55,608 nt of DNA from CAVOJV01 sp963696325 (GCA_963696325.1 CAVOJV010000066.1:1-55608); one strand, 5' to 3'; positions 1 through 9,387 are shown, numbered from the stretch's first letter. Program-made: numbers and translations. Notes: generated by a model from the sequence alone, not told the origin.

Positions 1-857
1 GAATACACTGTCCGCCTCCCCGCCGCTCCCCGAACTGCTGGTGATCGAGGCCGGGCGGGCCGAGCGCCACTACTGGCGCGACCTGTGGCGCTACCGTGAG
101 CTGTTCTATTTCCTGGCCTGGCGCGACATGCTGGTGCGCTACAAGCAGACCGCTATCGGCGTCGCCTGGGCGCTGCTGCGCCCGTTCCTGACCATGGTGG
201 TCTTCACCGTCGTCTTCGGCAGGCTGGCCAAGCTGCCCTCCGAGGGCGGCGTGCCGTATCCCGTTCATGGTCTTTGCCGGCCATGCTGCCCTGGCAGTTC
301 TTCGCCAATTCGCTGACCGAGGCCAGCAACAGCCTGGTCGGCAACGCCAACCTGATCGCCAAGGTCTATTTCCCGCGCCTGATCATCCCGGCCAGCGCGG
401 TGGTCATCAGCTTGGTCGATTTCCTGATCAGCGTGGTCCTGTCTGGCCGGACTGATGCTCTGGTACGGCTATCTGCCCGACTGGCGGATCCTGATCCTGC
501 CGCTGTTCATCGCTGCTGGCGTTCGCCGCCGCCCTGGCCGGGGTCTGTGGCTCGCGGCGCTGAACGTCAAGTACCGCGACTTCCGCTACATCGTCCCTTT
601 CATCGTGCAGTTCGGGCTCTACATCTCGCCGGTGGGCTTCACCAGCAGCATCGTCCCGGAGCACTGGCGCCTGCTCTATTCGCTCAACCCGATGGTCGGC
701 GTGATCGACGGCTTCCGCTGGGCGCTGCTCGGCGGCGAGGCCGCGCTGTACTGGCCCGGCTTTCTGCTCGTCTCGTCGTTGGTCGACCCTGCTGCTGTGA
801 CTGGCGGGGTCCGCTATTTCCGCCGAACCGAGCGCACCTTCGCCGACATCATGCTGA
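1..857 (+). pseudogene. wzm: ABC-2 type polysaccharide export permease (Wzm-like), frameshifted, 5' end outside window
   Basis: Inner-membrane subunit of a polysaccharide ABC exporter, which would pair with the ATPase that follows. The reading frame is already open at base 2 and carries the family's N-terminal signature (HYWRDLWRYRELFYFLAWRD, then RYKQTAIGVAWALLRPF). It continues in another frame from about 274 (PWQFFANSLTEASNSLV) and in a third from about 455, ending with PVGFTSSIVPE, SLNPMVGVIDGFRWALL and the tail FRRTERTFADI. Shifts lie near 260-275, 440-455, 520 and 790. An extra base near 852 abolishes the expected stop around 857. Family assignment is firm. Whether the shifts are mutations or sequence errors cannot be told from one sequence. 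Confidence 0.85.
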
Positions 858-877
858 AGCCCACCAGAGTGAATCGC

Positions 878-2149
878 ATGACCGCCGTCATCGAAGTCGA
901 ACAATCTGGGCAAGCGACTACCGTCATCGGCCACCAGCCGGGCGGCGCTATACCGCCCTGCGCGACGTGCTCGCAGAACGCGCCAAAGCCTGCTGGCCGC
1001 GCCCGTGCGACTGTCTGCGCCGGGCACGGCCCCAGGACGATCCGGCCCACGAGGATTCTGGGCGCTGCGGGACGTCTCCTTTGAGTCCAGCCCGGGGAGA
1101 GCGCTCGGCATCATCGGCCGCAACGGCGCCGGCAAGATCACGCTGCTCAAGATCCTGTCGCGCATCACCGAGCCGACCAGGGCCGGTCGACTCACGGGCG
1201 GGTGGCGAGCCTGCTGGAGGTCGGCACCGGCTTCCACCCCGAATTGACCGGCCGCGAGAACATCTACCTGAATGGCGCGATCCTGGGAATGGGCCGGGCG
1301 GAGATCGAGCGCAAGTTCGACGAGATCGTCGCCTTCGCCGAGGTCGAGAAGTTCCTCGACACGCCGGTCAAGCGCTATTCCAGCGGGATGTACGTGCGCC
1401 TGGCTTTCGCGGTGGCGGCGCACCTGGAGCCGGAGATCCTGCTGGTGGACGAGGTGCTGGCGGTGGGCGATGCCGGGTTCCAGAAGAAGTGCCTGGGCAA
1501 GATGGGCGAGGTCGCCAGGGAGGGCGCACGGTGCTATTTGTCAGCCACCAGATGGCGATGATCAATACACTATGTCGGCGGGCGGTCCTGCTCGGCCGGG
1601 GCCGGCTGGTCGAGGACGGCCCCGCCGCGCAGGTGGTCGGAAACTACCTAAGCGGCGTCATAGAGGATACCACCGCGCGCTCCTCCGTGACCTTTCCCGA
1701 GAGTCCCGGCGCCAAGGCGCAGATCCTCAGCGCCACGATGCGAAAGACCGGGGGGCAAGGTTTCCGCAGTTCGAGTCTTTGATAGTTGGAATTGCAAGTT
1801 CGGTATGAGGTGAGGGAGGCCATTCAGGGGGTCGCGTTGACTTGTGTAAGCGGAATGTCGATATCCTTTTTGTTTCTTTCGATACCGATGAACAACCCGC
1901 GCTTTTGGGTTTTCGGCAAGCCGGGCGTGTACACAGCCACCGTTGTTCTTGCCAAGCCCGCTTAAAGCTGGACACTATGTGATCGATCTCGGTCTAGGAG
2001 TTCTCAATGGCGAGGGGGTGGATGTTCGTCAAGGAGGCGCTGGCATTCGAGGTCGAGGGCTTTCCTTTGATACAAGTATGCGGTCTTATTCTTTGACGCG
2101 GCCGGGCGTAATGGCGGCACATATCCCATGGTGCACGGATTCGCTGTAA
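878..2149 (+). pseudogene. wzt: ABC transporter ATP-binding protein with Wzt-type C-terminal domain, frameshifted
   Basis: ATPase partner of the preceding permease, probably for O-antigen or a similar glycan. ATG 878 begins MTAVIEVE, then YTALRDVLAERAK appears in another frame. The Walker A region reads GRNGAGKIT, with isoleucine replacing the conserved serine. The signature YSSGMYVRLAFAVA and Walker B ILLVDEVLAVGD follow, and the H-loop FVSHQM lies in yet another frame after about 1530. The C-terminal carbohydrate-binding domain is recognisable in pieces (GHYVIDLGLGVLNGEGVD, then SLTRPGV) up to the stop at 2149. At least five shifts are needed to read it through. A C-terminal Wzt domain usually recognises a terminally modified glycan. 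Confidence 0.8.
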
Positions 2150-3098
2150 GCTCGTTGCTTAATTTTGCCCGGGCCACGATATGGCTAACCCAGGAAATGC
2201 GGGATTATGGCTTTAACGTGATTATCAGGGAGTATGCTCGATTCCCCCGTTTCTTTTCTCTACCTTGTCACTTTGAACACGGCTGGACAATTTATCGCGC
2301 CAATTGCAGACAGACTTGGCCACCAAGAAAGACCAGTGATGCTTGTATTCAGCAAAAGGCGAAAGTGATGCATGGATGCGGGGAAAGCCAGTATTCCAGT
2401 GTCGATCTTTCGGCGCCCTATTTGTTCATTATCGGGAGAGGTCAAACGATATCCAAAAGGGATGATAATGCCAGAGGTACCGTAGCATTCCCAAAGTCAT
2501 TCTTGTTATGGGATTGAATCAATTCTTGATATTAACAAATACTGTGAGGAATTACGCAAACTACCAGATGACTTTCAACCAGTTACAATATGCTTGCATA
2601 TTGACGATGTAAATACTGGAAAGGGGGATATTTTTAAGAAGCAAGGTTTTGATTTTTTTACTGCTCGGGAATCGGGATTCTGCTAAATTTCCAAGCAGGT
2701 TTTACAATATTTTGAAAATACACAAATATTCAACTTCCAATACAATTGGAACCCACACATTTTATTCTGTAGAAATGGATATCCCTTTTTTTATTTTAGG
2801 AGAAATCAATTTATTTAATAACTATAACGATCCGAATGCACCCAAGGGAAGATATTCTATTCTGTATGATGAGATCGGAAGGTATACATATAATTTATTT
2901 AATACCAAACCGGTTAAATATATCACCCAAGAGCAGCTTGATTTTGTATTAAGTGAGGTTGGCGTTAATGATTGCCTATGCCGAAATGAAATGAATAAAA
3001 CCCTTTGGAAATACAAGGCTAAAGAAATACCTCTCATGATCAGAAGAATTCCAGCAAGAGCCTATATGAAATTTAGGAACTTTTTAAATAAAAGGTAA
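2128..3098 (+). pseudogene. Unrecognised polysaccharide-locus protein, frameshifted, AT-rich
   Basis: The fragments read as one protein. Its 5' part contains YARFPRFFSLPCHFEHGWT. A middle part contains DDNARGTVAFP, then GIESILDINKYCEELRKLP and TICLHIDDVN in a shifted frame. The C-terminal 149 residues form an open frame (2649-3098) with NRDSAKFPSRFYNILKIHKY and VEMDIPFFILGE. Several shifts lie between 2300 and 2650. The pattern FEHGWT...GTVAFP...ESILDINKYCEEL suggests an uncharacterised capsule or LPS biosynthesis family, but I cannot name a function. The last 600 bases are much richer in A+T than the neighbours, which suggests a separate origin. A likely start is ATG 2197. Confidence 0.55.
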
Positions 3099-3103
3099 GC
3101 ATA

Positions 3104-4080
3104 ATGCTGACGGTACTTGTTACAGGAGGAGCAGGTTACATCGGCAGTCATGCCTGTAAAGCGTTGGCTCTGGCAGGTCATAAGCCTATTGTGTACGACA
3201 ACCTGGCATATGGACATCCATGGGCCGCTAAGTGGGGGCCACTCGAACTGGGGGACATTGCTGATCGGCATGGCCTCGATGCAGTCATCGCTCAATATCA
3301 ACCCCAAGCGGTCATGCATTTCGCCGCCTATGCCTATGTGGGCGAGTCAGTAACCAACCCCGGCAAATATTACCGCAACAATGTCGCTGGTGCCCTCAAC
3401 CTTCTCAAGCCGCACGCGACCATGGGATTGGCCGATTTATTTTTTCCAGCACTTGCGCGATATACGGCATCCCCAAGCAACTACCCATCGATGAAAGCAG
3501 CCCACAACTACCGGTCAATCCCTATGGCGCCTCAAAGATGATGGTCGAAAGGATGCTGGCGGATTTCGCCAATGCCCATGGATTGCGTTATATTGCACTC
3601 CGTTATTTCAATGCTGCTGGCGCCGACCCCGAGGGGGAAATTGGCGAAGATCACCATCCCGAAACCCATCTGATTCCATTAGCCATGCAGGCCGCGCAGG
3701 GCAAGCGTTCGTATCTCGAAATTTATGGCACTGATTACGACACACCGGATGGCACTGCGGTTCGGGATTATATCCACGTTACGGATTTGGCTGATGCTCA
3801 TGTGAAGGCTTTGGATTATCTCCTGCAAGGTGGAGAGAGCACCGCCGTGAACTTGGGTACGGGGCACGGATATTCGGTACGGAAAGTCATCGACACTATT
3901 AACCGCATTACTAGGAGAGAGGTTCCTTTTCGACTATCGCCAAGGCGACTCGGTGATCCGCCAGTTCTCATTGCCGATGCCCGGTACGGCATGAGATTGC
4001 TGAACTGGCAACCTGCATATTCTGAACTAGCACAGATCGTGCAAACTGCCTGGAAATGGCATCAACAACATGATCAGTAA
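3104..4080 (+). pseudogene. galE: UDP-glucose 4-epimerase, single frameshift
   Basis: Interconverts UDP-glucose and UDP-galactose in the cytosol, supplying galactose for glycan synthesis. The N-terminal Rossmann motif VTGGAGYIGSH begins at residue 5, and the substrate-binding AGADPEGEIGEDH and NLGTGHGYSVRKVI are present. The gene is open to about 3411, where one G appears to be missing: AAG-CCG should be AAG-GCC-G, which restores KAARDHG. The other frame then runs through FSSTCAIYGIPKQLPIDE and the YxxxK motif (NPYGASK) to the stop at 4080. One base would restore a full-length enzyme of about 325 residues, so a sequence error or a recent mutation are both plausible. Confidence 0.85.
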
Positions 4081-4085
4081 CAATC

Positions 4086-5144
4086 ATGAAGACATCCATC
4101 GTCATACCGACGGCGGGTAGACCCGTTGCAATCAAGGCCGCCATTCAATCGCTCCTGAGAATCTCGCCCGAGCGCCACAAAGCCGAAATCATCGTGGTCG
4201 ATAACAACACCTCACAGGATTTGTCCGACGATCTCAAAGCGTACTGCAACACGCTGGAAAACCGGGTGCGTTATGTGCGGGAACCTTCACCGGGTTTGAG
4301 CGCGGCGCGGCATCGGGGCGCGGCGGAAGCACAGGGCGAGTTACTGACGTTTATCGATGATGATGTCGAGGTGTCCGATATCTGGCTGCCCGCCATTCAA
4401 AAGGCCTTTGCCAACCCGGACGTGGCAATGGTTGGCGGCCCGAGCATTCCCAAATTTACCGGTTCCATACCCGCGTGGTTCTGGGACTACATGGGACCAA
4501 CCCCGTATGGTGGTTGGATGTGTGAGTGGCTCTCCTTGCTGGATATCGGCCAGGATGTGCCGAACATCAATCCAAATTTCATTTGGGGTCTCAATTTTTC
4601 GATTCGTAAACAGGTGATGGAGGCCTGTGGTGGCTTTCACCCGGATTTGGTTCCCGCGCACCTGCAACGCTGGCAGGGCGACGGTGAGTCAGGTTTGACG
4701 ATGAAGACGCAAGCGGCGGGTTATCGAGCCGACTACCTCCAGGATGCCTTGCTGCTGCACCTCTGCGGGCCGGATCGGTTGAATGTCGAATACTTCAAAA
4801 AACGAGCCTATTACCAGGGCGTTTGCAACTCCTTCAGCCAAATCCGTGCCGGGCAGGCGCCATTATCCGGCAAACTGCAGGGCGCCAAGGTTTCGTTTTA
4901 TCGCCGGATGAGAGGTTTAGCGGGAAGAACGTTAAGGCGACTGCAAGGGCGAACTTCCATCTGGGCCGCCGCCGGTGCGCCAGTGAAAAAAATGACGGAC
5001 CAGGCGAATCGGGACGGCTGGCTGTTCCATCAACGTGAGGTAGCAGCGGATCCTGCATTGCTGGCCTGGGTGCGGTGCGCCGACTACTTCAATACCGATA
5101 TCCGCAGGGAATTTGAGAAATGCCACAAAAATTTCGGGGTTTGA
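4086..5144 (+). CDS. Glycosyltransferase family 2
   Basis: Cytosolic or membrane-associated sugar transferase of the GT-A fold, 352 residues and intact. The N-terminus SIVIPTAGR is followed by VVDNNT at about 37-42, the nucleotide-binding part. The DDD metal-binding triad lies at 91-93 (FIDDDVEV). A later WGLNFSIRK and GGFHPDLV are typical of the acceptor-side half. It starts 5 bases after the galE stop, and its own stop overlaps the start of the next gene (TGATG), so the three are probably co-transcribed. Donor and acceptor cannot be inferred. Confidence 0.85.
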   Translation: MKTSIVIPTAGRPVAIKAAIQSLLRISPERHKAEIIVVDNNTSQDLSDDLKAYCNTLENRVRYVREPSPGLSAARHRGAAEAQGELLTFIDDDVEVSDIWLPAIQKAFANPDVAMVGGPSIPKFTGSIPAWFWDYMGPTPYGGWMCEWLSLLDIGQDVPNINPNFIWGLNFSIRKQVMEACGGFHPDLVPAHLQRWQGDGESGLTMKTQAAGYRADYLQDALLLHLCGPDRLNVEYFKKRAYYQGVCNSFSQIRAGQAPLSGKLQGAKVSFYRRMRGLAGRTLRRLQGRTSIWAAAGAPVKKMTDQANRDGWLFHQREVAADPALLAWVRCADYFNTDIRREFEKCHKNFGV

Positions 5145-6007
5145 TGGCGCGCATCATTAAAAGCCTGATGGGTTTCGTCCATGAGGATCCGCGCTTTGAT
5201 CCCAGAAAGTCGCCGGCGACGAAACTGGCGATGCTCTCCCTTCACCAGACGTGGCAGGCGATGGCCCGGCGCGGTGATCCCCTGCCTGACAAGCTTGGGG
5301 GGGCGAGAATATTTTCGCAGTTCGAGGAGGATGGCATCCTACTCTATTTGGATGCTGTGTTGGAGATCGAAAACAAGATCTTTCTCGACATCGGCGCCGC
5401 CGATGGCATCAATAGCAACTGTGCGAACCTCGCCCTGAATCTGGGGTACACCGGGGTATTCATCGACGGCAACAAGGAAGCAATTGCACGCGGGCGGCGA
5501 TACTATGCCAACCATCCCGATAGCACGCTCTGGCCGCCTGTCTTCGTGGAAGCCTTTATCACCCGTGAAAATATCAATCAGCTCATTACCGAAGCTGGTT
5601 TATCCGGGCTGATTGGCGTGATGTCGATCGATATCGACGGCAATGATTACTGGGTTTGGGAAGCGGTGAACGCTGTCGATCCCGCAGTCGTAGTGATTGA
5701 GACGCACATTGAATTCGGCATGCGCGATATCGTCGTGCCCTACGATGTCAACCATGTTTATCCGGGCAAGCATCCCGATTATTTCTCCGCTTCGCCGGTC
5801 GCGATGGTCAAGCTGGCCAAGCGCAAAGGCTATCGTCTGGTGGGCGCCAATCGTTACGGATTCAATCTGTTTTTCGTCAAAAACGGGCTGCATGAAGACC
5901 GCGTGCCAGAGGTATCGCTGGAAAGCGTCTTGCAGCATCCCCGCCACTTTGCCCGCCTGGATCGATTCGAGGCCGTCAAGAACTGGGACTATGTGACGCC
6001 GGAGTAG
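5144..6007 (+). CDS. FkbM-like SAM-dependent methyltransferase
   Basis: Predicted methyltransferase, probably acting on a sugar of the surface glycan. From ATG 5144 it is 287 residues long. I prefer this start to the ATG at 5120 because it overlaps the upstream stop as TGATG, a coupled start. Motif I is FLDIGAADG at 80-88, with ANLALNLGYTGVFIDGN after it, and the FkbM-type motif MSIDIDGNDYWVWEAV is near 160-170. The end of the protein (NLFFVKN) also fits. It is intact and follows the GT2 gene directly. Confidence 0.75.
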   Translation: MARIIKSLMGFVHEDPRFDPRKSPATKLAMLSLHQTWQAMARRGDPLPDKLGGARIFSQFEEDGILLYLDAVLEIENKIFLDIGAADGINSNCANLALNLGYTGVFIDGNKEAIARGRRYYANHPDSTLWPPVFVEAFITRENINQLITEAGLSGLIGVMSIDIDGNDYWVWEAVNAVDPAVVVIETHIEFGMRDIVVPYDVNHVYPGKHPDYFSASPVAMVKLAKRKGYRLVGANRYGFNLFFVKNGLHEDRVPEVSLESVLQHPRHFARLDRFEAVKNWDYVTPE

Positions 6008-6016
6008 TGGCCAATA

Positions 6017-6176
6017 ATGATTGAAACCATCAACCACAACGGCCGGATGCTGGCGCTGATCCTGCGCGCTCACTACCACGCCGAAGGTATCCAGTTTTTC
6101 ACGCCTAACGACTTCTCGCAGCAGCTCGGCTCCATGAACCGCCCGGCGGGCTATGTGATCCCGCCGCATGTGCATA
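6017..6176 (+). pseudogene. 5' fragment of a duplicated cupin gene
   Basis: This 160-base stretch aligns without gaps to bases 7025-7184, the first 53 codons of the intact cupin gene (constant offset 1008). It begins MIETINHNGRMLALILRAHY and stops matching at the codons for PPHVH, where unrelated sequence carrying the MNT/HEPN genes begins. The two copies differ at scattered, mostly silent positions. The duplication therefore predates the divergence and this copy was later truncated. Confidence 0.85.
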
Positions 6177-6215
6177 CTTGGATTTGCGGGTAAAAATACC
6201 TTAGAGGAGCCGGCA

Positions 6216-6503
6216 ATGCGTTTAACTAAACAGCAAAGAGACATTATTCGCGAAGCCGGTATGCGCCACTTCGGCGTGGTGCCGCATCTGTTTGGGTCAC
6301 GGTTGAACGATGCGGAACGGGGCGGCGATATCGATCTTTTTATTCCGGGAGACTGGTCTGCGGAAGAGGCCGTTCCTCGGCGCCTACGTTTCTGCGCGGA
6401 ACTGCGTCGTTGCCTGGGCGACCAAAAAATCGATGTGGTGGTGGAAAATAACACACCTTCTTCGATCCAGAACCGAGCTAAACAGCATGGAGAACCCGTA
6501 TGA
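6216..6503 (+). CDS. mntA: MNT-type nucleotidyltransferase, antitoxin of a HepT/MntA pair
   Basis: Small minimal nucleotidyltransferase of 95 residues. In this family the protein neutralises its HEPN partner by adding AMP to it. The motif HLFGSRLND at 24-32 carries the GS signature, and GGDIDLF at 36-42 carries the two metal-binding aspartates (38 and 40). A third acidic position may be in KIDVVVE. ATG 6216 has GAGGAG upstream; a longer frame from 6168 lacks such a site and would start inside the cupin remnant. The stop overlaps the next start by four bases (ATGA). Confidence 0.88.
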   Translation: MRLTKQQRDIIREAGMRHFGVVPHLFGSRLNDAERGGDIDLFIPGDWSAEEAVPRRLRFCAELRRCLGDQKIDVVVENNTPSSIQNRAKQHGEPV

Positions 6504-6946
6504 GATCCTTGGACGATCTACTAAACGAATGTGATCTTCATCTCCTGGCGCTTCAGGAAGCGATGGCGCGCTGTCCCCAACCCCTGACGGTGGATCACTT
6601 TGCCACGAGAAATCCAGACTTGGTTGCCGCGCTAGATCAATTTGCTTACCGCTTTGCCAAGCTGCAAGATGCCATGAGCGTCCAGTTGTTCCGGCGGTTT
6701 GCGCTGGATGCGCTGCACGAACCCGTCGAGTCGCTGCCGGTGCTTGACATCCTGAATTTGTTGGAGAGATACCGCTATTTGCCCTCTGCCTTGCGTTGGC
6801 AGGAAATCAGGGAAATCCGCAATCAGATCACCCACGAATACCGCCTGGATCCAGGCGAACTGATCGTGACGCTTGAAATCGCTTTTGGCATGGTCGCGGA
6901 AATGTCTGGAATCGTTGCTGGGCTGAAAAAGCAGCACCATCGTTGA
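6500..6946 (+). CDS. hepT: HepT-like HEPN toxin
   Basis: Predicted HEPN-domain RNase toxin of 148 residues, all-helical in prediction. The catalytic RX4HXY motif is present as R107-NQIT-H112-E-Y114. The family uses arginine and histidine for RNA cleavage, and AMP is added to the tyrosine. The N-terminal half has the usual LDQFAYRFAKLQD helix. The gene is coupled to mntA by an ATGA overlap, in the antitoxin-then-toxin order seen here also at 12196. All key residues remain, so the module could be active. Confidence 0.88.
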   Translation: MRSLDDLLNECDLHLLALQEAMARCPQPLTVDHFATRNPDLVAALDQFAYRFAKLQDAMSVQLFRRFALDALHEPVESLPVLDILNLLERYRYLPSALRWQEIREIRNQITHEYRLDPGELIVTLEIAFGMVAEMSGIVAGLKKQHHR

Positions 6947-6993
6947 TCAGATCGTGCCTTCGAAAAGAACATCGTCGCCCATGATTAGCAGGG

Positions 6994-7014
6994 CTTGCGG
7001 TGAGCCGCAAGGAG
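6994..7014 (+). promoter_or_regulatory. Hairpin overlapping the ribosome binding site of the cupin gene
   Basis: CTTGCGG (6994-7000) pairs perfectly with CCGCAAG (7005-7011) across a TGAG loop. The last bases of the 3' arm are also the first of the Shine-Dalgarno sequence AAGGAG (7009-7014) serving ATG 7025. In the folded RNA part of the binding site would be hidden. A regulatory role is inference. Confidence 0.4.
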
Positions 7015-7024
7015 TGAAGCGCCC

Positions 7025-7456
7025 ATGATCGAACCCATTGACTACAACGGCCAGATGCTGGCGCTGATTCTGCGCGCTCACTACCACGCCGAAGGCATCC
7101 AGTTCTTCACCCCCAATGAGTTCTCCCAGCAACTCGGCTACATGAACCGCCCGACCGGCTATGTCATCCCACCGCATGTCCATAACCCCGTCGCACGCGA
7201 GGTGCATTTCACTAAGGAAGTGCTGTTCATCAAGTCCGGCCAGGTCCGGGTGGATTTCTACGATGATAGCCAGAACTACCTGGAAAGTCGGGTATTGAAT
7301 CCGGGCGATATTGTAATGCTAGCCTTTGGCGGCCATGGTTTTGAGATGCTGAAAGCCAGCGAGATCATCGAGATCAAGCAGGGGCCGTATGCTGGCGATC
7401 AGGACAAGACCCGGTTTGAGCCCGTTGATCCTCATCGGATCGTATTGCAGAAATAG
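7025..7456 (+). CDS. Cupin-domain protein of the polysaccharide locus
   Basis: Single-domain cupin of 143 residues, intact. The metal/ligand motif is visible as PPHVHNPV (H51, H53) followed by E65, and the second cupin motif lies around NPGDIVMLAFGGHGFEML. The size and the neighbouring DegT aminotransferase fit small cupins of deoxysugar pathways, which act as isomerases or epimerases. The specific reaction is unknown. A 5' fragment of a paralogue sits 1 kb upstream, on the other side of the mntA-hepT pair. Confidence 0.7.
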   Translation: MIEPIDYNGQMLALILRAHYHAEGIQFFTPNEFSQQLGYMNRPTGYVIPPHVHNPVAREVHFTKEVLFIKSGQVRVDFYDDSQNYLESRVLNPGDIVMLAFGGHGFEMLKASEIIEIKQGPYAGDQDKTRFEPVDPHRIVLQK

Positions 7457-7559
7457 AGCGGGTTTCCGGGATCCGGTGTTGAATCGCCTGGGATCGTGCC
7501 GCTCCAGTTTAACGTAAGAATGAGCTCATAAAGACTTTTTAATGATCTAGAATAAGCTC

Positions 7560-7876
7560 ATGCAAGCGAACTACAAGCGTCCATTCAGTTAATATGTGAA
7601 GAAAGCCCGCAAGCCGTTACAGCTCGCCATCAAGATGTGGTAGAGGAAATTTGCGGAAACCCCGATATCGGGGAGGCGAAATTGGGCGATCTGGCAGGGA
7701 TATGGGTCTACAAGTTCAGGTTCAACCGGCCGGAATATTTGGTTGCTTACCGGCCACCATCTCGCGCAACGGGAACAGGCGGCCAGGGTGGAGTTACTGA
7801 TCATCGATTTCTACCAGGTTGGATCACACGAAAACTTCTACGATACGCTCAAACACTACTTGCGAGAGGAATGACG
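7560..7876 (+). pseudogene. RelE/ParE-family toxin, decayed
   Basis: ATG 7560 starts MQANYKRPFS, then a TAA breaks the frame. YVKKARKPLQLAI follows in the same frame. After a lost base near 7634 the frame becomes DVVEEICGNPDIGEAKLGDL with GIWVYKFRFNRPEYLVAYR, the core of RelE-type toxins. A further shift near 7757 leads to LLIIDFYQVGSHENFY and DTLKHYLREE, with the stop 3 bases before the next gene. One nonsense and two frameshift changes make it inactive as written. The toxin-first order with an HTH antitoxin fits RelE-HTH (HigBA-like) pairs. Confidence 0.75.
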
Positions 7877-7878
7877 CC

Positions 7879-8217
7879 ATGAGCCACATCACGACAGCGG
7901 AAGAGCTGTTGGCTGAGATGGAGGCAATGCCCCCGACCGAGCGCAACCGATTGTTCGCGCTACTCGGCTCGCGCCTTTTCCAGGAGGACAACTTTACCCA
8001 CGATCAGGTCTTTGGTCACTTGGCGGATCAGGGGTTCTCGACCCAGGAGGCGGCGGAGTATCTGGAGGTGTCCATCGCTACCTTGCGCCGCTACGTGCAG
8101 GGTGGGCGACTCAGACCATCCCAGGTGGTCGGGCGTAAGCAGTTGTTCTCGACACAGGAATTGAAAGCCCTTAAACGGTCCCTGCGGGATGTGAAAGGCA
8201 AGCGGATTTATGCCTGA
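7879..8217 (+). CDS. Helix-turn-helix antitoxin partner of the decayed RelE
   Basis: Protein of 112 residues. The first part (ITTAEELLAEMEAMPPTERN) is helical and charged. Residues 53-95 form an excisionase/MerR-like helix-turn-helix (FSTQEAAEYLEVSIATLRRY, then GRLRPSQVVGRKQLFS). ATG 7879 lies just after the RelE remnant and is preceded by GAGAGGAA; a longer frame from 7819 runs inside the toxin and is unlikely. It would repress its own promoter and bind the toxin. It is intact although the toxin is not, a common state after toxin loss. Confidence 0.75.
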   Translation: MSHITTAEELLAEMEAMPPTERNRLFALLGSRLFQEDNFTHDQVFGHLADQGFSTQEAAEYLEVSIATLRRYVQGGRLRPSQVVGRKQLFSTQELKALKRSLRDVKGKRIYA

Positions 8218-8271
8218 TCGGCTCCAGCCGGTGGTAGGGTGCCCTCAGTCTTATGGCAAGGATAATGGTGC

Positions 8272-9387
8272 ATGATATTTATCCCTGTTAATGAGCCGTT
8301 GCTGGACGGCAACGAGAAGCGCTACCTGGCCGAGTGCATCGACACCGGCTGGATTTCATCCGAAGGCCCGTTCATCAAGCAATTCGAGGAGCGGTTTGCC
8401 GCTCGGGTTGGCCGTCGCTACGGCATCGCCGTGTGCAACGGTTCGGCGGCGTTGGAAACCGCGGTCGCGGCGCTGGGGCTGGGCTACGGCGATGAAGTCA
8501 TCCTGCCGACGTTCACCATCATTTCCTGTGCCGCCGCCGTCGTGCGGGCCGGAGCCAAGCCGGTACTGGTCGACAGCGACCCCGTGACCTGGAATATGGA
8601 CGTCGGCCAGATCGCGGCCAAAATCACCCCGCGCACCAAGGCGATCATGGTGGTGCATATCTACGGTCTGCCGGTGGACCTGGACCCGCTGCTGGCGTTG
8701 GCCCGCCAACACGGGCTGCGGGTGATCGAAGACGCCGCCGAGATGCACGGCCAAACCTACCGAGGCCGGCCCTGCGGCAGTTTCGGCGATCTCAGCACCT
8801 TCAGCTTCTACCCGAACAAACACCTCACCACTGGCGAAGGCGGGATGCTGGTCACCGATGACACGGCGCTGGCCAAGCGCTGCCGCTCGCTGCGTAATCT
8901 GTGTTTTCAACCGGGCAAGCGCTTTGTGCACGAGGAGCTAGGCTGGAATTTTCGCATGACCAACCTGCAAGCCGCCGTGGGGCTGGCGCAACTGGAGCGG
9001 CTGGATGAATTTGTCGCCCGCAAACGACGGATGGGAGCACGCTATACGGAGTTACTGGCCGGCGTGGTGGGCCTGCAACTGCCGCTGCCGGCGACCGATT
9101 ACGCCGACAACATTTACTGGGTGTACGGTCTGGTGCTCGACGAGTCGCTCCCGCTGGATGCTGAAGACGCCATGCACCGTCTGCTGAAGGCGGGTGTTGG
9201 GACGCGGCCGTTTTTCTGGCCGATGCACAAACAGCCGGTGTTCCAGAACCGGGGCTGGTTTGACGGCGAGCGCTTTCCGGTCGCCGAGCGGTTAGCGCAG
9301 CGGGGCTTTTACATTCCGAGTGGACTGGCCTTGAGCGAAGCGCAAATGGAAGAGGTAGCCACAGTGGTACGGGAGGTTTTGCAGTGA
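8272..9387 (+). CDS. DegT/DnrJ/EryC1-family sugar aminotransferase (perosamine-synthase-like)
   Basis: PLP-dependent transaminase that converts a nucleotide-linked 4-keto (or 3-keto) sugar to an amino sugar. It is 371 residues and intact. The N-terminus has the family's CIDTGWISSEG and FEERFA. The PLP-binding lysine is K183 in FSFYPNKHLTTGEGGM, and VIEDAAEMHGQTYRG holds the aspartate that pairs with the pyridine nitrogen. The similarity to GDP-perosamine synthases (FSFxxNKxxTTGEGGM) is from memory; other 4-amino-sugar enzymes share it. Its stop overlaps the GTG start of the next gene (GTGA). Confidence 0.85.
   Translation: MIFIPVNEPLLDGNEKRYLAECIDTGWISSEGPFIKQFEERFAARVGRRYGIAVCNGSAALETAVAALGLGYGDEVILPTFTIISCAAAVVRAGAKPVLVDSDPVTWNMDVGQIAAKITPRTKAIMVVHIYGLPVDLDPLLALARQHGLRVIEDAAEMHGQTYRGRPCGSFGDLSTFSFYPNKHLTTGEGGMLVTDDTALAKRCRSLRNLCFQPGKRFVHEELGWNFRMTNLQAAVGLAQLERLDEFVARKRRMGARYTELLAGVVGLQLPLPATDYADNIYWVYGLVLDESLPLDAEDAMHRLLKAGVGTRPFFWPMHKQPVFQNRGWFDGERFPVAERLAQRGFYIPSGLALSEAQMEEVATVVREVLQ

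Noticed and set aside
274..1782. A single 502-residue protein spanning 274-1782
   Set aside because: It reads parts of the permease and ATPase in the right frame only at its ends; the middle is Arg/Pro-rich shadow sequence.
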